Shown one piece after another: positions 16,461 to 25,514 of a stretch of 64,000 nt of DNA. The notes below the pieces were generated by a model, which saw nothing but the letters and a program-made list of their open reading frames with translations, was not told the DNA's origin and searched no databases. Positions within the stretch are counted from its first letter, which is position 1, and every line of letters starts with the position of its first letter. Source of the stretch: Sphingomonas sp. NFR15. Its GTDB lineage: Bacteria > Pseudomonadota > Alphaproteobacteria > Sphingomonadales > Sphingomonadaceae. The stretch spans positions 1 through 64,000 of the forward strand of contig NZ_FMWX01000010.1 in assembly GCF_900103265.1 (NCBI RefSeq). The letters are read 5' to 3'. Position numbers and translations under genes: made by a program.

Positions 16461-17723
16461 TCAGCCGAGCGCCACGTCGACCGTATGGATCGCCAACCCC
16501 ACCAGCCCGCCGACCAAAGTCCCGTTGATGCGGATATACTGCAGGTCGCGCCCGACCGCATTCTCCAGCCGCCGCGTGATCGTGTCGGCGTCCCAGCCCT
16601 TGACGGTCTCGGAGACGAGCCGGACGATGTTGTCGCCGTAATCGGCGGCGATGCCGACGACGGTGCGGCGCACGAAGCGGTTGATCGTCGCGCGTAGCCT
16701 CGGTTCGCGCTGGAGCGTCTCGCCGAGCTGACGCAGCGCGTCGCCGATCGGACCCTGCATCACCCGGTCGGGGTCGCGCGCCATGCGCAGCAGGCCGCCG
16801 CGCGCCTGCTCCCACAGACCGTCGAGCCAGCGCTGCATGGCGGGATTGGCGATGATCTCGGCCTTGATCGCCTCCACCCGCGCGCGCATTTCGGCGGAAT
16901 GGGTCAGGTCATGGGCGAGGGTTTCCAGCGCCTCCTCGGCCTTGGCGCGGAGCGGATGCGCCGAATCGGCGGCCATGTCGCTGAGCAGCCCGTTCAGCCC
17001 GGCGATGATCTTGTTGGCGAGCGTTTCGTCGAGCCCGGTCCAGCGCAGGATAGATCCGGCGCGCTCATGCACCATCGCGCGGATCAGATGCTCGTTCGCC
17101 TCGAGGATGCGCGCCGCCCAGCGCACGATGCCGTCGAGCAGCGGCAGATGCCGTCCTTCCGCGATCGCGGCGGTGAGCGCCTGGCCGAGCAGCGGCGCGA
17201 CATCGAGATCGGCGAGCCGGGTGCCGATCATCGTCTTGACCATCCCGCCGAGCCGCTGCTGGTCGAGCGCCTGAAGAATGTGGATGGTCAGCGCCGAGGC
17301 GCCGCGCGCGATGCGCCCGTCGCGCGCGAGCGGGTTGGCGAGCCAGCGCCCCGCCGCGCCCGCCACGTCGAGCCGCAGCATCCGCCGCGCGACCACGCGC
17401 GGAATCAGGAAATTGTCGCGCAGGAACGCGGCGAGCGTGGTGCCGATGCGATCCTTGTTGCGCGGAATGATCGCGGTGTGCGGGATCGGCAGGCCGAGCG
17501 GATGGCGGAACAGCGCGGTCACCGCGAACCAGTCGGCGAGCCCGCCGACCATCGCCGCCTCGGCGAAGGCGCGGACGAAGCCGAGCGCGGGCCAGCGCTG
17601 GTCGTACGCGCGCGAGACGAGGAACACAGCCGCCATCGCCAGCAACAGCCCCGTCGCGATCAGCCGCATGCGGACCAGCCCCGGCGAGACGGCTTCGATG
17701 CGCAGGGGACCGGCTTTCCTCAT
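16461..17723 (-). CDS. DUF445 family membrane protein
   Basis: A 420-residue protein with an N-terminal membrane helix (LIATGLLLAMAAVFLVS), then the family hallmark GFVRAFAEAAMVGGLADWFAVTALFRHPLGLPIPHTAIIPRNKDRIG, a long helical region, and a C-terminal helix (INGTLVGGLVGLAIHTVDV). DUF445 (YjiN/YheB-like) proteins are widespread, and their function is not established. The ATG at 17723 was chosen because it lies just before the helix. Codons upstream run into a repeat element. Confidence 0.82.
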   Translation of the reverse strand: MRKAGPLRIEAVSPGLVRMRLIATGLLLAMAAVFLVSRAYDQRWPALGFVRAFAEAAMVGGLADWFAVTALFRHPLGLPIPHTAIIPRNKDRIGTTLAAFLRDNFLIPRVVARRMLRLDVAGAAGRWLANPLARDGRIARGASALTIHILQALDQQRLGGMVKTMIGTRLADLDVAPLLGQALTAAIAEGRHLPLLDGIVRWAARILEANEHLIRAMVHERAGSILRWTGLDETLANKIIAGLNGLLSDMAADSAHPLRAKAEEALETLAHDLTHSAEMRARVEAIKAEIIANPAMQRWLDGLWEQARGGLLRMARDPDRVMQGPIGDALRQLGETLQREPRLRATINRFVRRTVVGIAADYGDNIVRLVSETVKGWDADTITRRLENAVGRDLQYIRINGTLVGGLVGLAIHTVDVALG

Positions 17724-17773
17724 CGGGAAACAAAAGCCCGAGGCGCCCGATAGTTCAAGTCCGCCGTTATTAT

Positions 17774-17861
17774 CGTCGCCCCGGCGAAGGCCGGGGCCGC
17801 TGCGCAATTTGGCGAGCGAGTGCCTCAAAACTCAGCGGCCCCGGCCTTCGCCGGGGCGACG
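17774..17861. repeat. Extragenic inverted repeat (family B variant)
   Basis: The arms CGTCGCCCCGGCGAAGGCCG and CGGCCTTCGCCGGGGCGACG are reverse complements about 30 bases apart. The layout is as in the CACCCCAGC repeats but with GCCCCGGC cores. It lies between the DUF445 gene and the end of the RND permease gene. Confidence 0.78.
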
Positions 17862-17866
17862 GGGGA

Positions 17867-20800
17867 TTACTCCGCCGGGTGCGGTGGCAGCCGTGGGGTA
17901 TCGTCATGCTCGATCAGCGGCTGCCCGTCGTCGCCGGGACGATAGGTGAGCAGCCGCCGCCCGAGCCGCGGCCCCGCCCAGCGCTCGATCCCGACCGCGA
18001 GGCTGAACAATGCCGGCACGATCAGCAGCGTCAGGATCGTCGAGAGCGTGAGGCCGCCGATCACGGTGATGCCCATCGGCGCGCGGAACGATTTGTCGCC
18101 GGCGAGGCCGAATGCGGTCGGCAGCATTCCCGCGACCATCGCCACGGTGGTCATCACGATCGGCTGCGCGCGCTTGTGCCCGGCGTCGAGGATCGCGGCG
18201 CGCACGGGCACGCCGTGCTTCATCTCCTCCAGCGCGAAGTCGATCAGCAGGATCGAGTTCTTGGCGACGATGCCGAGCAACATCAGCATGCCGATATAAA
18301 CCGGCATCGACACCGGATAGCCGGTCACCAGCAGCGCGATCAGCCCGCCCAGCGGCGCTAGCATCAGCGAGCCCATGTTGACGAACGGCGGCAGCAGCCG
18401 CTGGTAGAGCAGCACCAGCACCGCGAACACCAGGAACACGCCCGCGAACACCGCGACGATGAAGTTGGAGATCATCTCCTCCTCCCACTTCGACTGGCCG
18501 AGCACGAGTTCCTTCACGCCCATCGGCATGTTTTTCATGATCGGCAGATCGTGGACGAGCTTCTTGGCGGTGCCGCTCACCACGCCGGGGGCGAGATCCG
18601 ATCCGACCGTGATCTGGCGCTGCTGCGCGACACGCTCGATCTTGGTCGGCCCGGCGCCGAAGCCGATGTCCGCGACGAGGCCGAGCGGCACCGATTCGCC
18701 GGCGGCGGTCTGCACCGGCAGGTTCTTGATCGTCGACAGCCGCTGGCGCGAATTCTGCGCGAGCGCGACCCGGATCGGCACCTGACGATCCGACAGCGAG
18801 AATTTGGCGCTGTTCTGGTCGATGTCGCCGAGCGTCGCGATGCGGATCGCGGTCGACAGCGCGTTGGTGGTCACGCCGAGATTGGCGGCGAGGTCCATGC
18901 GCGGCCGGATGACGATTTCGGGGCGTTCGAGATCGCCCGCGATTCGCGGCGCGACCAGACTCGGGACATGCGACATCTGCGTGACCAAAGTCTGCGCGGT
19001 CTTGAGCAGCACCGCGGGATCGTCGCCGCCGAGCGTAACGGTGAAGTCGCGGCCCGAACTCCCCCAGCCGTTGCCCGACTGGAACGAGACGCGCGCATCG
19101 GCGAACTGCGCGAGCTGCGGCGCGAGCCGGCGCTCGAACGCGACGCTGGTCACGTCGCGGCCCTGCCCGCGCGGCTTGAGGATCGCGCTCACCCGGCCGC
19201 TGCCGACCAGCGCGCGCGAATAGACCGAGGCGACCTCGGGCTGCTGGCTGAGGAAATCGGCGACCTTGCGCACCACCACCTGCGTCTGCGCGAGCGTTGT
19301 GCCGGGCACCATCTCGATATTGGCGCGGCTGCTGTCGTTGTCGCGGTCGGGCTGGAAGGTCTGCGGGATCACCGAGAAGCACACCACGGTCAGCGCGAGT
19401 GCGGTGGCGGCGCCGACGATCGCCGACCAGCGGTGCTGGAGCGTCCAGCGGAGCGTCGCCATATAGACGTCCATCAGCCGGCCCTCGCCGTGGCTGGCGG
19501 TGCCGTGCGCCTTGAGGAAATAGGCCGCGATCATCGGCGTGATGAGCCGCGCGACCGCGAGGCTCATCAGCACCGAGACGACGACGGTGAGGCCGAAATT
19601 CTTGAAGAACTGCCCCGCGAGACCGGGCATCAGGCCGACCGGCAGGAACACCGCGACGATCGCCATCGTCGTCGCCAGCACGGCGAGGCCGATCTCGTCG
19701 GCGGCGTCGATCGACGCCTGATAGGCGGTCTTGCCCATCCGCATGTGCCGCACGATGTTCTCGATCTCGACGATCGCGTCGTCGACCAGCACACCCGCGA
19801 CCAGGCTCAGCGCCAGCAGCGTCATGTTGTTGAGCGTGAAGCCCATCAGATCCATGAACCAGAAGCTCGGGATCGCCGACAGCGGGATCGCCAGCGCGGA
19901 GATGACGGTCGAGCGCCAGTCGCGCAGGAAGATGAACACGACCACGACCGCGAGCAGCGCGCCCTCGATCATCGCCTCCATCGCCGAGTCATATTGCTTC
20001 TCGGTATATTTGACCGAGTTGAAGATCTCCTTGAACTTGACCTTCGGGTTGCGCTTCTCGAGCTCGGCGAGTTTCTTGACCGCACCCTTGTAGACGTTGA
20101 CGTCCGAGCCGGTCTTCGAGCGCTGGAAATCGAAGCTCAGCACCTGCCGGCCGTCGAGTTCGGACGACGAACGCTGCTCCGCGTAGAGATCGCGCACGTC
20201 GGCGATGTCGGAGAGGTGGATCGAGCGCCCGCCGCCGACCGAGATCTGCGTCTGGCCGAGATCATACGCGCTCTTGGCGTTGCCGAGCACGCGCACCGCC
20301 TGTTCCGATCCGGCGATCTCGGCGCGGCCGCCGGCGGCGTTGAGATTGACTTGGCGAAGCTGCTGGTTGACCTGGCTCGCGGTGAGGCCCTGCGCCTGCA
20401 GCTTGAGCGGATCGAGGATCACGCGGATCTCGCGGCTGACGCCGCCGTTGCGGTCGACCGCGGCCATGCCGGGCACCGACAGCAGTTCCTTCGACACGGT
20501 GTTGTCGATGTACCAGCTCAGTTCCTCGATCGTCATGTCGGTGCCGATCGCGGCATAGCTCGCCAGATCGTTGCCGGTCGTGTTGGCGCGGATCACCTGC
20601 GGTTCGAGGATTCCGTCGGGCAGGTCGCTGCGGATCTGCTGGATCGCGCCGCGCACGTCCTCGACCGCGCGGTCGATCGGCGTGCCGATCGCGAGCTGGA
20701 CGACCGTCTCCGACTGGCCCTCGGTCACGGTCGAATCGATCTCGTCGATGCCCTGCAGGCTGCGCACCGCCGCTTCGACCTTCTGCGTGACCTGCGTTTC

Positions 20801-20986
20801 GAGTTCGGTCGGCGCCGCGCCGGGCTGGGTCACCTCGATGATGACGACCGGGAATTCGATGTCGGGCTGGTTGTTGACGTCCATCGTCGCGAAGCTGACG
20901 ATGCCGGCGACGCTCAGCATGAAGAACAGGACGATCGCGAACACCGGGTTGCGGATCGACCAGGCGGAGATGTTGCGGAAGCCCAT
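17867..20986 (-). CDS. RND efflux transporter permease (HAE1 family)
   Basis: A 1039-residue inner-membrane proton antiporter of the AcrB type. It starts with IRNPVFAIVLFFMLSVAGI and has two repeats of six helices with large periplasmic loops. The helix-4 proton relay LSLVAGVLVDDAIVEIENIVRHM contains the DD pair (AcrB Asp407/408). A GMLMLLGIVAKNSILLIDFA segment marks the second half. Length matches the family. It lies 6 bases after the adaptor gene in one operon. No TolC-like gene is adjacent, so a shared outer-membrane channel is probable. Substrates are unknown. Confidence 0.93.
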   Translation of the reverse strand: MGFRNISAWSIRNPVFAIVLFFMLSVAGIVSFATMDVNNQPDIEFPVVIIEVTQPGAAPTELETQVTQKVEAAVRSLQGIDEIDSTVTEGQSETVVQLAIGTPIDRAVEDVRGAIQQIRSDLPDGILEPQVIRANTTGNDLASYAAIGTDMTIEELSWYIDNTVSKELLSVPGMAAVDRNGGVSREIRVILDPLKLQAQGLTASQVNQQLRQVNLNAAGGRAEIAGSEQAVRVLGNAKSAYDLGQTQISVGGGRSIHLSDIADVRDLYAEQRSSSELDGRQVLSFDFQRSKTGSDVNVYKGAVKKLAELEKRNPKVKFKEIFNSVKYTEKQYDSAMEAMIEGALLAVVVVFIFLRDWRSTVISALAIPLSAIPSFWFMDLMGFTLNNMTLLALSLVAGVLVDDAIVEIENIVRHMRMGKTAYQASIDAADEIGLAVLATTMAIVAVFLPVGLMPGLAGQFFKNFGLTVVVSVLMSLAVARLITPMIAAYFLKAHGTASHGEGRLMDVYMATLRWTLQHRWSAIVGAATALALTVVCFSVIPQTFQPDRDNDSSRANIEMVPGTTLAQTQVVVRKVADFLSQQPEVASVYSRALVGSGRVSAILKPRGQGRDVTSVAFERRLAPQLAQFADARVSFQSGNGWGSSGRDFTVTLGGDDPAVLLKTAQTLVTQMSHVPSLVAPRIAGDLERPEIVIRPRMDLAANLGVTTNALSTAIRIATLGDIDQNSAKFSLSDRQVPIRVALAQNSRQRLSTIKNLPVQTAAGESVPLGLVADIGFGAGPTKIERVAQQRQITVGSDLAPGVVSGTAKKLVHDLPIMKNMPMGVKELVLGQSKWEEEMISNFIVAVFAGVFLVFAVLVLLYQRLLPPFVNMGSLMLAPLGGLIALLVTGYPVSMPVYIGMLMLLGIVAKNSILLIDFALEEMKHGVPVRAAILDAGHKRAQPIVMTTVAMVAGMLPTAFGLAGDKSFRAPMGITVIGGLTLSTILTLLIVPALFSLAVGIERWAGPRLGRRLLTYRPGDDGQPLIEHDDTPRLPPHPAE

Positions 20987-20992
20987 CGCGCG

Positions 20993-22183
20993 TCAGCCGC
21001 GCGGCTTTTGGGAAAGCGGCTTTTGCAGGATCGGCTTCACCTTCTGTCCCGGCGCGAGGAACGCGCCCGCCGACAGCACGACCCGCTCGCTGCCGCTCAG
21101 CCCCTCGGCGATGGCGACGCCATTGTCCGAAACCTCGCCGACCTTCACGTCGCGGCGCACGACCTTATCGTTCGCGTCGAGCACATAGACGAAGTTGCCG
21201 CGATCGTCGCTCTGGATCGCCGAGTTCGGCAGCAGCGGCGCGCTGGTCGAGCCGCCGCCGATCTCGGCCGCCGCGAAGCCGCCGGGGCGCAGCGCGGGAT
21301 TGTAGCTTAGCGCGATGCGGGCGATGCCCTGCCGGGTCTGCGTGTCGATCACCGGCGAGACCTGCCAGACGGTGCCGCTATAGCTGACGTTGCTGCCGAC
21401 CGGGCGCACGGTGGCGGGCGAACCGACGTGGATCGCGGCAAGATCGCCCTCGCTCAACTGCGCGCGCATCTCCATCTCGCCGCGCTCGGCCATACGGAAC
21501 AGCGTGCCCGAACTCGCGCCGACGATCTGCCCGGCCTCGACGCCGCGCGCGAGGATCAGCCCGGCCTCGGGCGCACGAATGTCGAGCCGGCCGTTGCGCG
21601 CGAGCTGCTCGTCGAGCGATGCCTGCGCGACCTTGACGCGCGCGAACGCGGCGTCGCGGGTCGCGGCCTTCTGCTCCAGATCGGCCTTGGAGATGAAGCC
21701 GCGATCGACCAGTGCCAGCGCGCGGTCGTAATTGGATTGCGCGATCCCCGCGTCGGCGCGCGCCGCGCGGACCTGCGCGGCGAGCGATGCGCCGGTCTGC
21801 GTCTGCACCGCGCGGTCGATGGTGGCGAGTACCTGGCCCTTGCCGACCCATTGGCCCGGCTCGACCAGCACGCGCGTGATCATGCCGCCTTCGCCGGCGA
21901 CGCCGACCGGCATGTCGCGCTTGGCGGCGAGCGTGCCCGTCGCCGAAATGACCTCCGCAACGTTCGAGCGGCCCGGCGCCGACACGGTGACGCTCGGCAG
22001 TTGCTCGACGGCGGCGGGCTTGGCGGCGGGGTGGCTGTGCATCCACCACCAGCCGAGGACGAGCGCGCCGACGATCGCGATCACCGCGCCGATCACCAGC
22101 GTGCGCCGATAGCCGCGTTCCGCCTCGGGGGCGGGCAGGGCAAGGGTGCCGCCATTGTCCAATAACGGCGTCTCGTAGTTCAT
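20993..22183 (-). CDS. RND efflux periplasmic adaptor subunit
   Basis: A 396-residue membrane-fusion protein. It has an N-terminal membrane anchor (TLVIGAVIAIVGALVLGWWW), a split lipoyl domain (VEPGQWVGKGQVLATIDR, then IRAPEAGLILARGVEAGQIV), a helical hairpin (about 130-190), and beta-barrel and membrane-proximal domains. The ATG at 22183 was preferred over a GTG 9 bases upstream because GAGGA is 10 bases away from it but only 1 base from the GTG. First gene of the RND operon, divergent from the SIMPL gene. Confidence 0.92.
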   Translation of the reverse strand: MNYETPLLDNGGTLALPAPEAERGYRRTLVIGAVIAIVGALVLGWWWMHSHPAAKPAAVEQLPSVTVSAPGRSNVAEVISATGTLAAKRDMPVGVAGEGGMITRVLVEPGQWVGKGQVLATIDRAVQTQTGASLAAQVRAARADAGIAQSNYDRALALVDRGFISKADLEQKAATRDAAFARVKVAQASLDEQLARNGRLDIRAPEAGLILARGVEAGQIVGASSGTLFRMAERGEMEMRAQLSEGDLAAIHVGSPATVRPVGSNVSYSGTVWQVSPVIDTQTRQGIARIALSYNPALRPGGFAAAEIGGGSTSAPLLPNSAIQSDDRGNFVYVLDANDKVVRRDVKVGEVSDNGVAIAEGLSGSERVVLSAGAFLAPGQKVKPILQKPLSQKPRG

Positions 22184-22296
22184 GTCGCTCACGTCCTCGC
22201 CCCGGCCGATGCCGTATACCGGGTGCTGTGTTACAGAAACAACGCACCGCGCTCAAGGGTTCTTCGCGAAGCGAGCGAGGAATGACCCGTCATGAA

Positions 22297-22379
22297 GGCT
22301 TCGGCAAGACGTCGCGCGCCGATTTCAGCATGAAATCTGTCGTATAGCGACCGTTTCGGAAGATTTTCTTGCCGAAGCC
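22297..22379. repeat. Nested inverted repeats, candidate structured RNA or operator
   Basis: An exact 13-base inverted repeat, GGCTTCGGCAAGA (22297-22309) and TCTTGCCGAAGCC (22367-22379), encloses a second exact one, GATTTCA-GCA-TGAAATC (22321-22337). It lies midway in the 290-base gap between the divergent RND operon and SIMPL gene, a region with no protein gene. It resembles neither of the extragenic repeat families. It could be a small RNA, a leader structure or a regulator site. Confidence 0.55.
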
Positions 22380-22473
22380 CCGAACACCTTCGTTCATCCT
22401 CGGTTGTTCCAGGCCATGCGAACAGGGCCGTACCGGGCCTGCCGGCCCGCTCAACCGGGAGGATTTGCGAAAC

Positions 22474-23199
22474 ATGCGTTCATATCTTCAGGCGACCGCG
22501 CTGGCGGTGCTTCCGTTCGCCGCCGTGCCCGCGGGCGCGCAGGCGCAGGTGCCGGCCGCGCCGACGATCCTCGCCGACGGAACGTTGCTCGATGTGCAGG
22601 CGGAAGGCAGCACCACGCGCGCGCCCGACGTTGCGACGATCCGCGCCGGCGTGGTCACCCAGAGCGCGACCGCGGCGGCGGCGCTGGGCGACAACGCGCA
22701 GCGCATGGCCCGCGTGCTCGACGCGCTCAAGCGCGCCGGGGTGAATGCACGCGATGTCCAGACCGCGACCGTCAACCTCAGCCCGCAATATCGCTATGCC
22801 GAGGGGCAGGCGCCGACGATCACCGGCTATCAGGCGACGAATTCGGTGGCGATCCGCTTCCGCGACATCGCCAGGGCGGGCGCGATTCTCGATACGCTGG
22901 CGGGGGTCGGCGCGAACCAGATCGACGGACCGAACCTCTCGATCGACAATCCCGAAGCCGCGCTCGACGAGGCGCGCGCCGCCGCCATCAAGATCGCCCG
23001 CGCGCGCGCCGATCTGTACGCGCGCGCCGCCGGCCTGTCGGCCGCGCGGATCGTCTCGATCGCCGAGACCGGCGTGAACGACGGCGCGACGCCTGGCCCC
23101 GTGATGTTCCAGCGCGCCGTCAGGGCCGATTCGACCCCGGTCGCGGCCGGCGAATCGCGCGTGTCGGCGTCGCTGACGGTGCGCTTCCTGCTCAAGTGA
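22474..23199 (+). CDS. SIMPL domain periplasmic protein
   Basis: A 241-residue secreted protein with a signal peptide (MRSYLQATALAVLPFAAVPAGAQA) and a SIMPL (DUF541) domain. The domain shows LLDVQAEGSTTRAPDVATIRAGVVTQ, GYQATNSVAIRFRDIARAGAILDTL and a C-terminal RVSASLTVRFLL strand. E. coli YggE is a relative, and the molecular function is poorly known. The ATG at 22474 follows GGGAGGA by 12 bases and directly begins the signal peptide. Confidence 0.87.
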   Translation: MRSYLQATALAVLPFAAVPAGAQAQVPAAPTILADGTLLDVQAEGSTTRAPDVATIRAGVVTQSATAAAALGDNAQRMARVLDALKRAGVNARDVQTATVNLSPQYRYAEGQAPTITGYQATNSVAIRFRDIARAGAILDTLAGVGANQIDGPNLSIDNPEAALDEARAAAIKIARARADLYARAAGLSAARIVSIAETGVNDGATPGPVMFQRAVRADSTPVAAGESRVSASLTVRFLLK

Positions 23200-23204
23200 A
23201 ACGA

Positions 23205-23238
23205 CACGGGCCGCGCGGCGTGAACCGCGCGGCCCGTG
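23205..23238. terminator. Bidirectional hairpin between SIMPL gene and GlsB gene
   Basis: A perfect 14-bp stem, CACGGGCCGCGCGG with CCGCGCGGCCCGTG, around a 6-base loop, between two convergent genes. The U-tract is weak. Confidence 0.7.
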
Positions 23239-23256
23239 ATCTTCGCAAACGTCAGC

Positions 23257-23508
23257 TTAGCGGAGCGAGCCGCGGCGAACCAGGTTGACGATCGCGAGCA
23301 GGATGATCGCGCCGATCAACGAATAGATGAAGGTCGTGACAGTAATGACCTGATTGATGCCGCCGCCGAACAGCGCGGAGGCGATCACCGAGCCGATGAT
23401 GCCGACGACGACGTTGAGAATGATCCCCTGTTGACCGTCGGTGCGCATGACGATGCTTGCGAGCCAGCCGACGATGCCGCCGATTACGAGCCAGATAATA
23501 AGTCCCAT
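23257..23508 (-). CDS. GlsB/YeaQ/YmgE family stress-response membrane protein
   Basis: An 83-residue small membrane protein with three hydrophobic segments: LIIWLVIGGIVGWLASIVM, IILNVVVGIIGSVIASALFG and FIYSLIGAIILLAIVNLV. It matches the transglycosylase-associated protein family in length and pattern. The ATG at 23508 has GGAGGG 4 bases upstream. An ATG four codons earlier has no such site. These proteins are often stress induced, and their exact role is unknown. Confidence 0.9.
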   Translation of the reverse strand: MGLIIWLVIGGIVGWLASIVMRTDGQQGIILNVVVGIIGSVIASALFGGGINQVITVTTFIYSLIGAIILLAIVNLVRRGSLR

Positions 23509-23606
23509 GTTTCCCTCCATTATGCCCCCTCGACGGGGATGACAGGGAGCAAGACGTTTCGGGACCGAATTTGTTCCGGTTTTGCCGGTGCGCGCGCCTG
23601 CCGCGA

Positions 23607-23906
23607 TCAGTATTTCTGCTGGCGTTCGTAGAGCGAGCGGTAATGCTGGATGCGCGTCACGCGCAGCCCGGGCATGCCCGACCGGTCGATCGCGCGCTGC
23701 CAGCTCGCGAACTCCTCGACGGTGAGGTTGTAGCGCTGGCAGACCTCATCGACGGTCAGCAGCCCGCCGTTGACGGCGGCGACGACCTCGGCCTTGCGGC
23801 GCACCACCCAGCGCGTCGTCTCGGGCGGGGGCAGCGATTCGAGCGTCAGCGGCTCCCCGAGCGGGCCGATCACCTTGGCCGGTCGTATCTTCTGGTTCTC
23901 GATCAT
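23607..23906 (-). CDS. sciP: SciP family cell-cycle regulator (DUF1153)
   Basis: A 99-residue DNA-binding protein. The N-terminus MIENQKIRPAKVIGPLGEPL and the helix-turn-helix segment RWVVRRKAEVVAAVNGGL are near-invariant in alphaproteobacterial SciP. In Caulobacter SciP binds CtrA and DNA and represses CtrA-activated genes after division. The ATG at 23906 has GAGG 6 bases upstream, which excludes an ATG-less extension of 12 codons. Monocistronic, convergent with the SIMPL side. Confidence 0.93.
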   Translation of the reverse strand: MIENQKIRPAKVIGPLGEPLTLESLPPPETTRWVVRRKAEVVAAVNGGLLTVDEVCQRYNLTVEEFASWQRAIDRSGMPGLRVTRIQHYRSLYERQQKY

Positions 23907-24004
23907 CACTAACCTCGATCGGGGCGGGGGGCCCCCTCTCACGTCACATGGGGATATCGTATCGGGATTGAAGGGCGGTTAAAGCAGGAGGGTAAACGCC
24001 GCCT

Positions 24005-24232
24005 TCATCCCGCTTTCCAGCGTCCGAACGTCGCGGCCACGGCCCGGTTGAACGCGCCGCCGCTCGGCGTGAACACGCTCCGCGGCGCCGCGACGGGCGA
24101 CAGCCGCGCGTGGAGGATCGCGGTCGGGCTCGCCGCCTGACGCGCCGAGACGCCGACCATCAGCACCGCCAGATCGGGCGGCAGGCCGGTGACGCGGCCG
24201 TCCTGTACGAAATGGGGAAAACTCAGGTCCAC
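24005..24232 (-). CDS. Small hypothetical protein
   Basis: A 75-codon frame with protein-like composition: DLSFPHFVQDGRVTGLPPDL, then SARQAASPTAILHARLSPVA and SGGAFNRAVAATFGRWKAG. The proposed start is a GTG at 24232 with GGAA about 8 bases upstream. No ATG is available in this part of the frame. No signal peptide or membrane segment is seen. It fills most of the gap between sciP and mnmA, which otherwise holds nothing recognised. The family is not recognised, and it may be spurious. Confidence 0.35.
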   Translation of the reverse strand: MDLSFPHFVQDGRVTGLPPDLAVLMVGVSARQAASPTAILHARLSPVAAPRSVFTPSGGAFNRAVAATFGRWKAG

Positions 24233-24388
24233 GACGGCGTTCCGCTTTCTTGTGCCAGGGAAATCCGTGTAAACGAACCCGTCTAAAGGCTTGGTAAAGC
24301 GCGCGAAGAAAATCGCGGATGCGCGTTCGTGCCGGCGCCTGCCCCGCCGCGCTTTGCATCCGCCGCCGCCACGCCCTATCTGCACGCG

Positions 24389-25498
24389 ATGACCTCCGAA
24401 GCCGATTTCCAGCTTGGGGCGGACCTTGCCGGCCGCCGCATCGTCGTCGCCATGTCGGGCGGCGTCGATTCGTCGGTGGTGGCCGCGCTCGCCGCGCGCA
24501 GCGGCGCGGAGACGATCGGCATCACGCTCCAGCTTTACGATCATGGCGAGGCGGTCGGCCGCGCCGGCAGTTGCTGCGCGGGCCGCGACATCCGCGACGC
24601 GCGCGCGGTGTGCGACCGGCTCGGCATCGCGCATTACGTGTTCGATCATGAAAGCAGCTTCCGCGCCGAGGTGATCGACGGGTTCGCCGACGAATATCTG
24701 GCGGGCCGCACGCCGATCCCGTGCGTGCGCTGCAACATGGGGCCGAAATTCACCGACCTGTTCAAGATCGCCCGCGATCTCGGCGCCGACTGCCTCGCCA
24801 CCGGCCATTACGTCCGCCGCGTCGAAGGCGCACACGGCGCCGAACTCCACCGCGCCGCCGATCCCGCGCGCGACCAGAGCTATTTCCTGTTCGCCACCAC
24901 GCAGGCGCAACTCGATTACCTGCGCTTCCCGCTGGGCGGGCTACCCAAGCCGCGCGTGCGCGAACTCGCGGCCGAACTGGGCCTGGGGGTCGCCGCCAAG
25001 CCCGACAGCCAGGATATCTGCTTCGTGCCCGACGGCGATTATGCATCGCTGGTCAAGAAGCTGCGGCCCGAGGCCGACACCAGCGGCGAGATCGTCGACG
25101 AGCGCGGCCGCGTGCTCGGCCGCCACAAGGGGCTGATCCACTTCACCGTCGGCCAGCGACGCGGGCTCGAGATCGGCGGCACGCCCGAGCCGCTCTACGT
25201 GATCCGGCTCGACGCGGCGACACGCCAGGTCGTGGTCGGCCCGCGCGCCGCGCTCGCCGTCGGCGCGGCGCGGCTGTCGGGGATCAACTGGCTCGGCGGC
25301 GATTTCGACGGGCCGCTCACCGCCAAGGTGCGCTCGCTCGCCAAACCGGTGCCGGCGCGGCTGATCGGCGACCGCGTGACGTTCGACGCGCCCGAATATG
25401 GCGTCGCCCCCGGCCAGGCGGCGGTGCTCTACGCGGGCGAACGCGTGCTCGGCGGCGGCTGGATCGAGGAGACCGAGCGCGCGCTGGTCGCGGCGTAG
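24389..25498 (+). CDS. mnmA: tRNA 2-thiouridine(34) synthase MnmA
   Basis: A 369-residue enzyme that thiolates U34 of Lys, Glu and Gln tRNAs. PP-loop SGGVDSS (23-29) binds ATP. Catalytic cysteines are Cys115 in PCVRCNMGPKF and Cys211 in DSQDICFVPDG. The SCCAGRDIRDAR segment and FTVGQRRGLEIG are typical of the family. ATG 24389 was chosen over a GTG 60 bases upstream because it lies nearer to the conserved start of the domain. Monocistronic, convergent with the epimerase gene. Confidence 0.94.
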   Translation: MTSEADFQLGADLAGRRIVVAMSGGVDSSVVAALAARSGAETIGITLQLYDHGEAVGRAGSCCAGRDIRDARAVCDRLGIAHYVFDHESSFRAEVIDGFADEYLAGRTPIPCVRCNMGPKFTDLFKIARDLGADCLATGHYVRRVEGAHGAELHRAADPARDQSYFLFATTQAQLDYLRFPLGGLPKPRVRELAAELGLGVAAKPDSQDICFVPDGDYASLVKKLRPEADTSGEIVDERGRVLGRHKGLIHFTVGQRRGLEIGGTPEPLYVIRLDAATRQVVVGPRAALAVGAARLSGINWLGGDFDGPLTAKVRSLAKPVPARLIGDRVTFDAPEYGVAPGQAAVLYAGERVLGGGWIEETERALVAA

Positions 25499-25514
25499 CG
25501 CTCAGCGCGAGCCG

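Noticed and set aside
11978..17861. Family B repeats considered as a CRISPR array
   Set aside because: The units are kilobases apart and inverted, with genes between them. There are no regular spacers and no cas genes.
18551..21310. 919-codon open frame antisense to the RND permease
   Set aside because: It is a compositional shadow of the kind seen above, and the sense strand has all RND motifs.
23978..23996. Possible CtrA site (GGTTAA...GGTAAAC) near sciP
   Set aside because: The halves are not TTAA-N7-TTAA and the second half is TAAA. It also lies upstream by more than 70 bases, so it was too weak to list.
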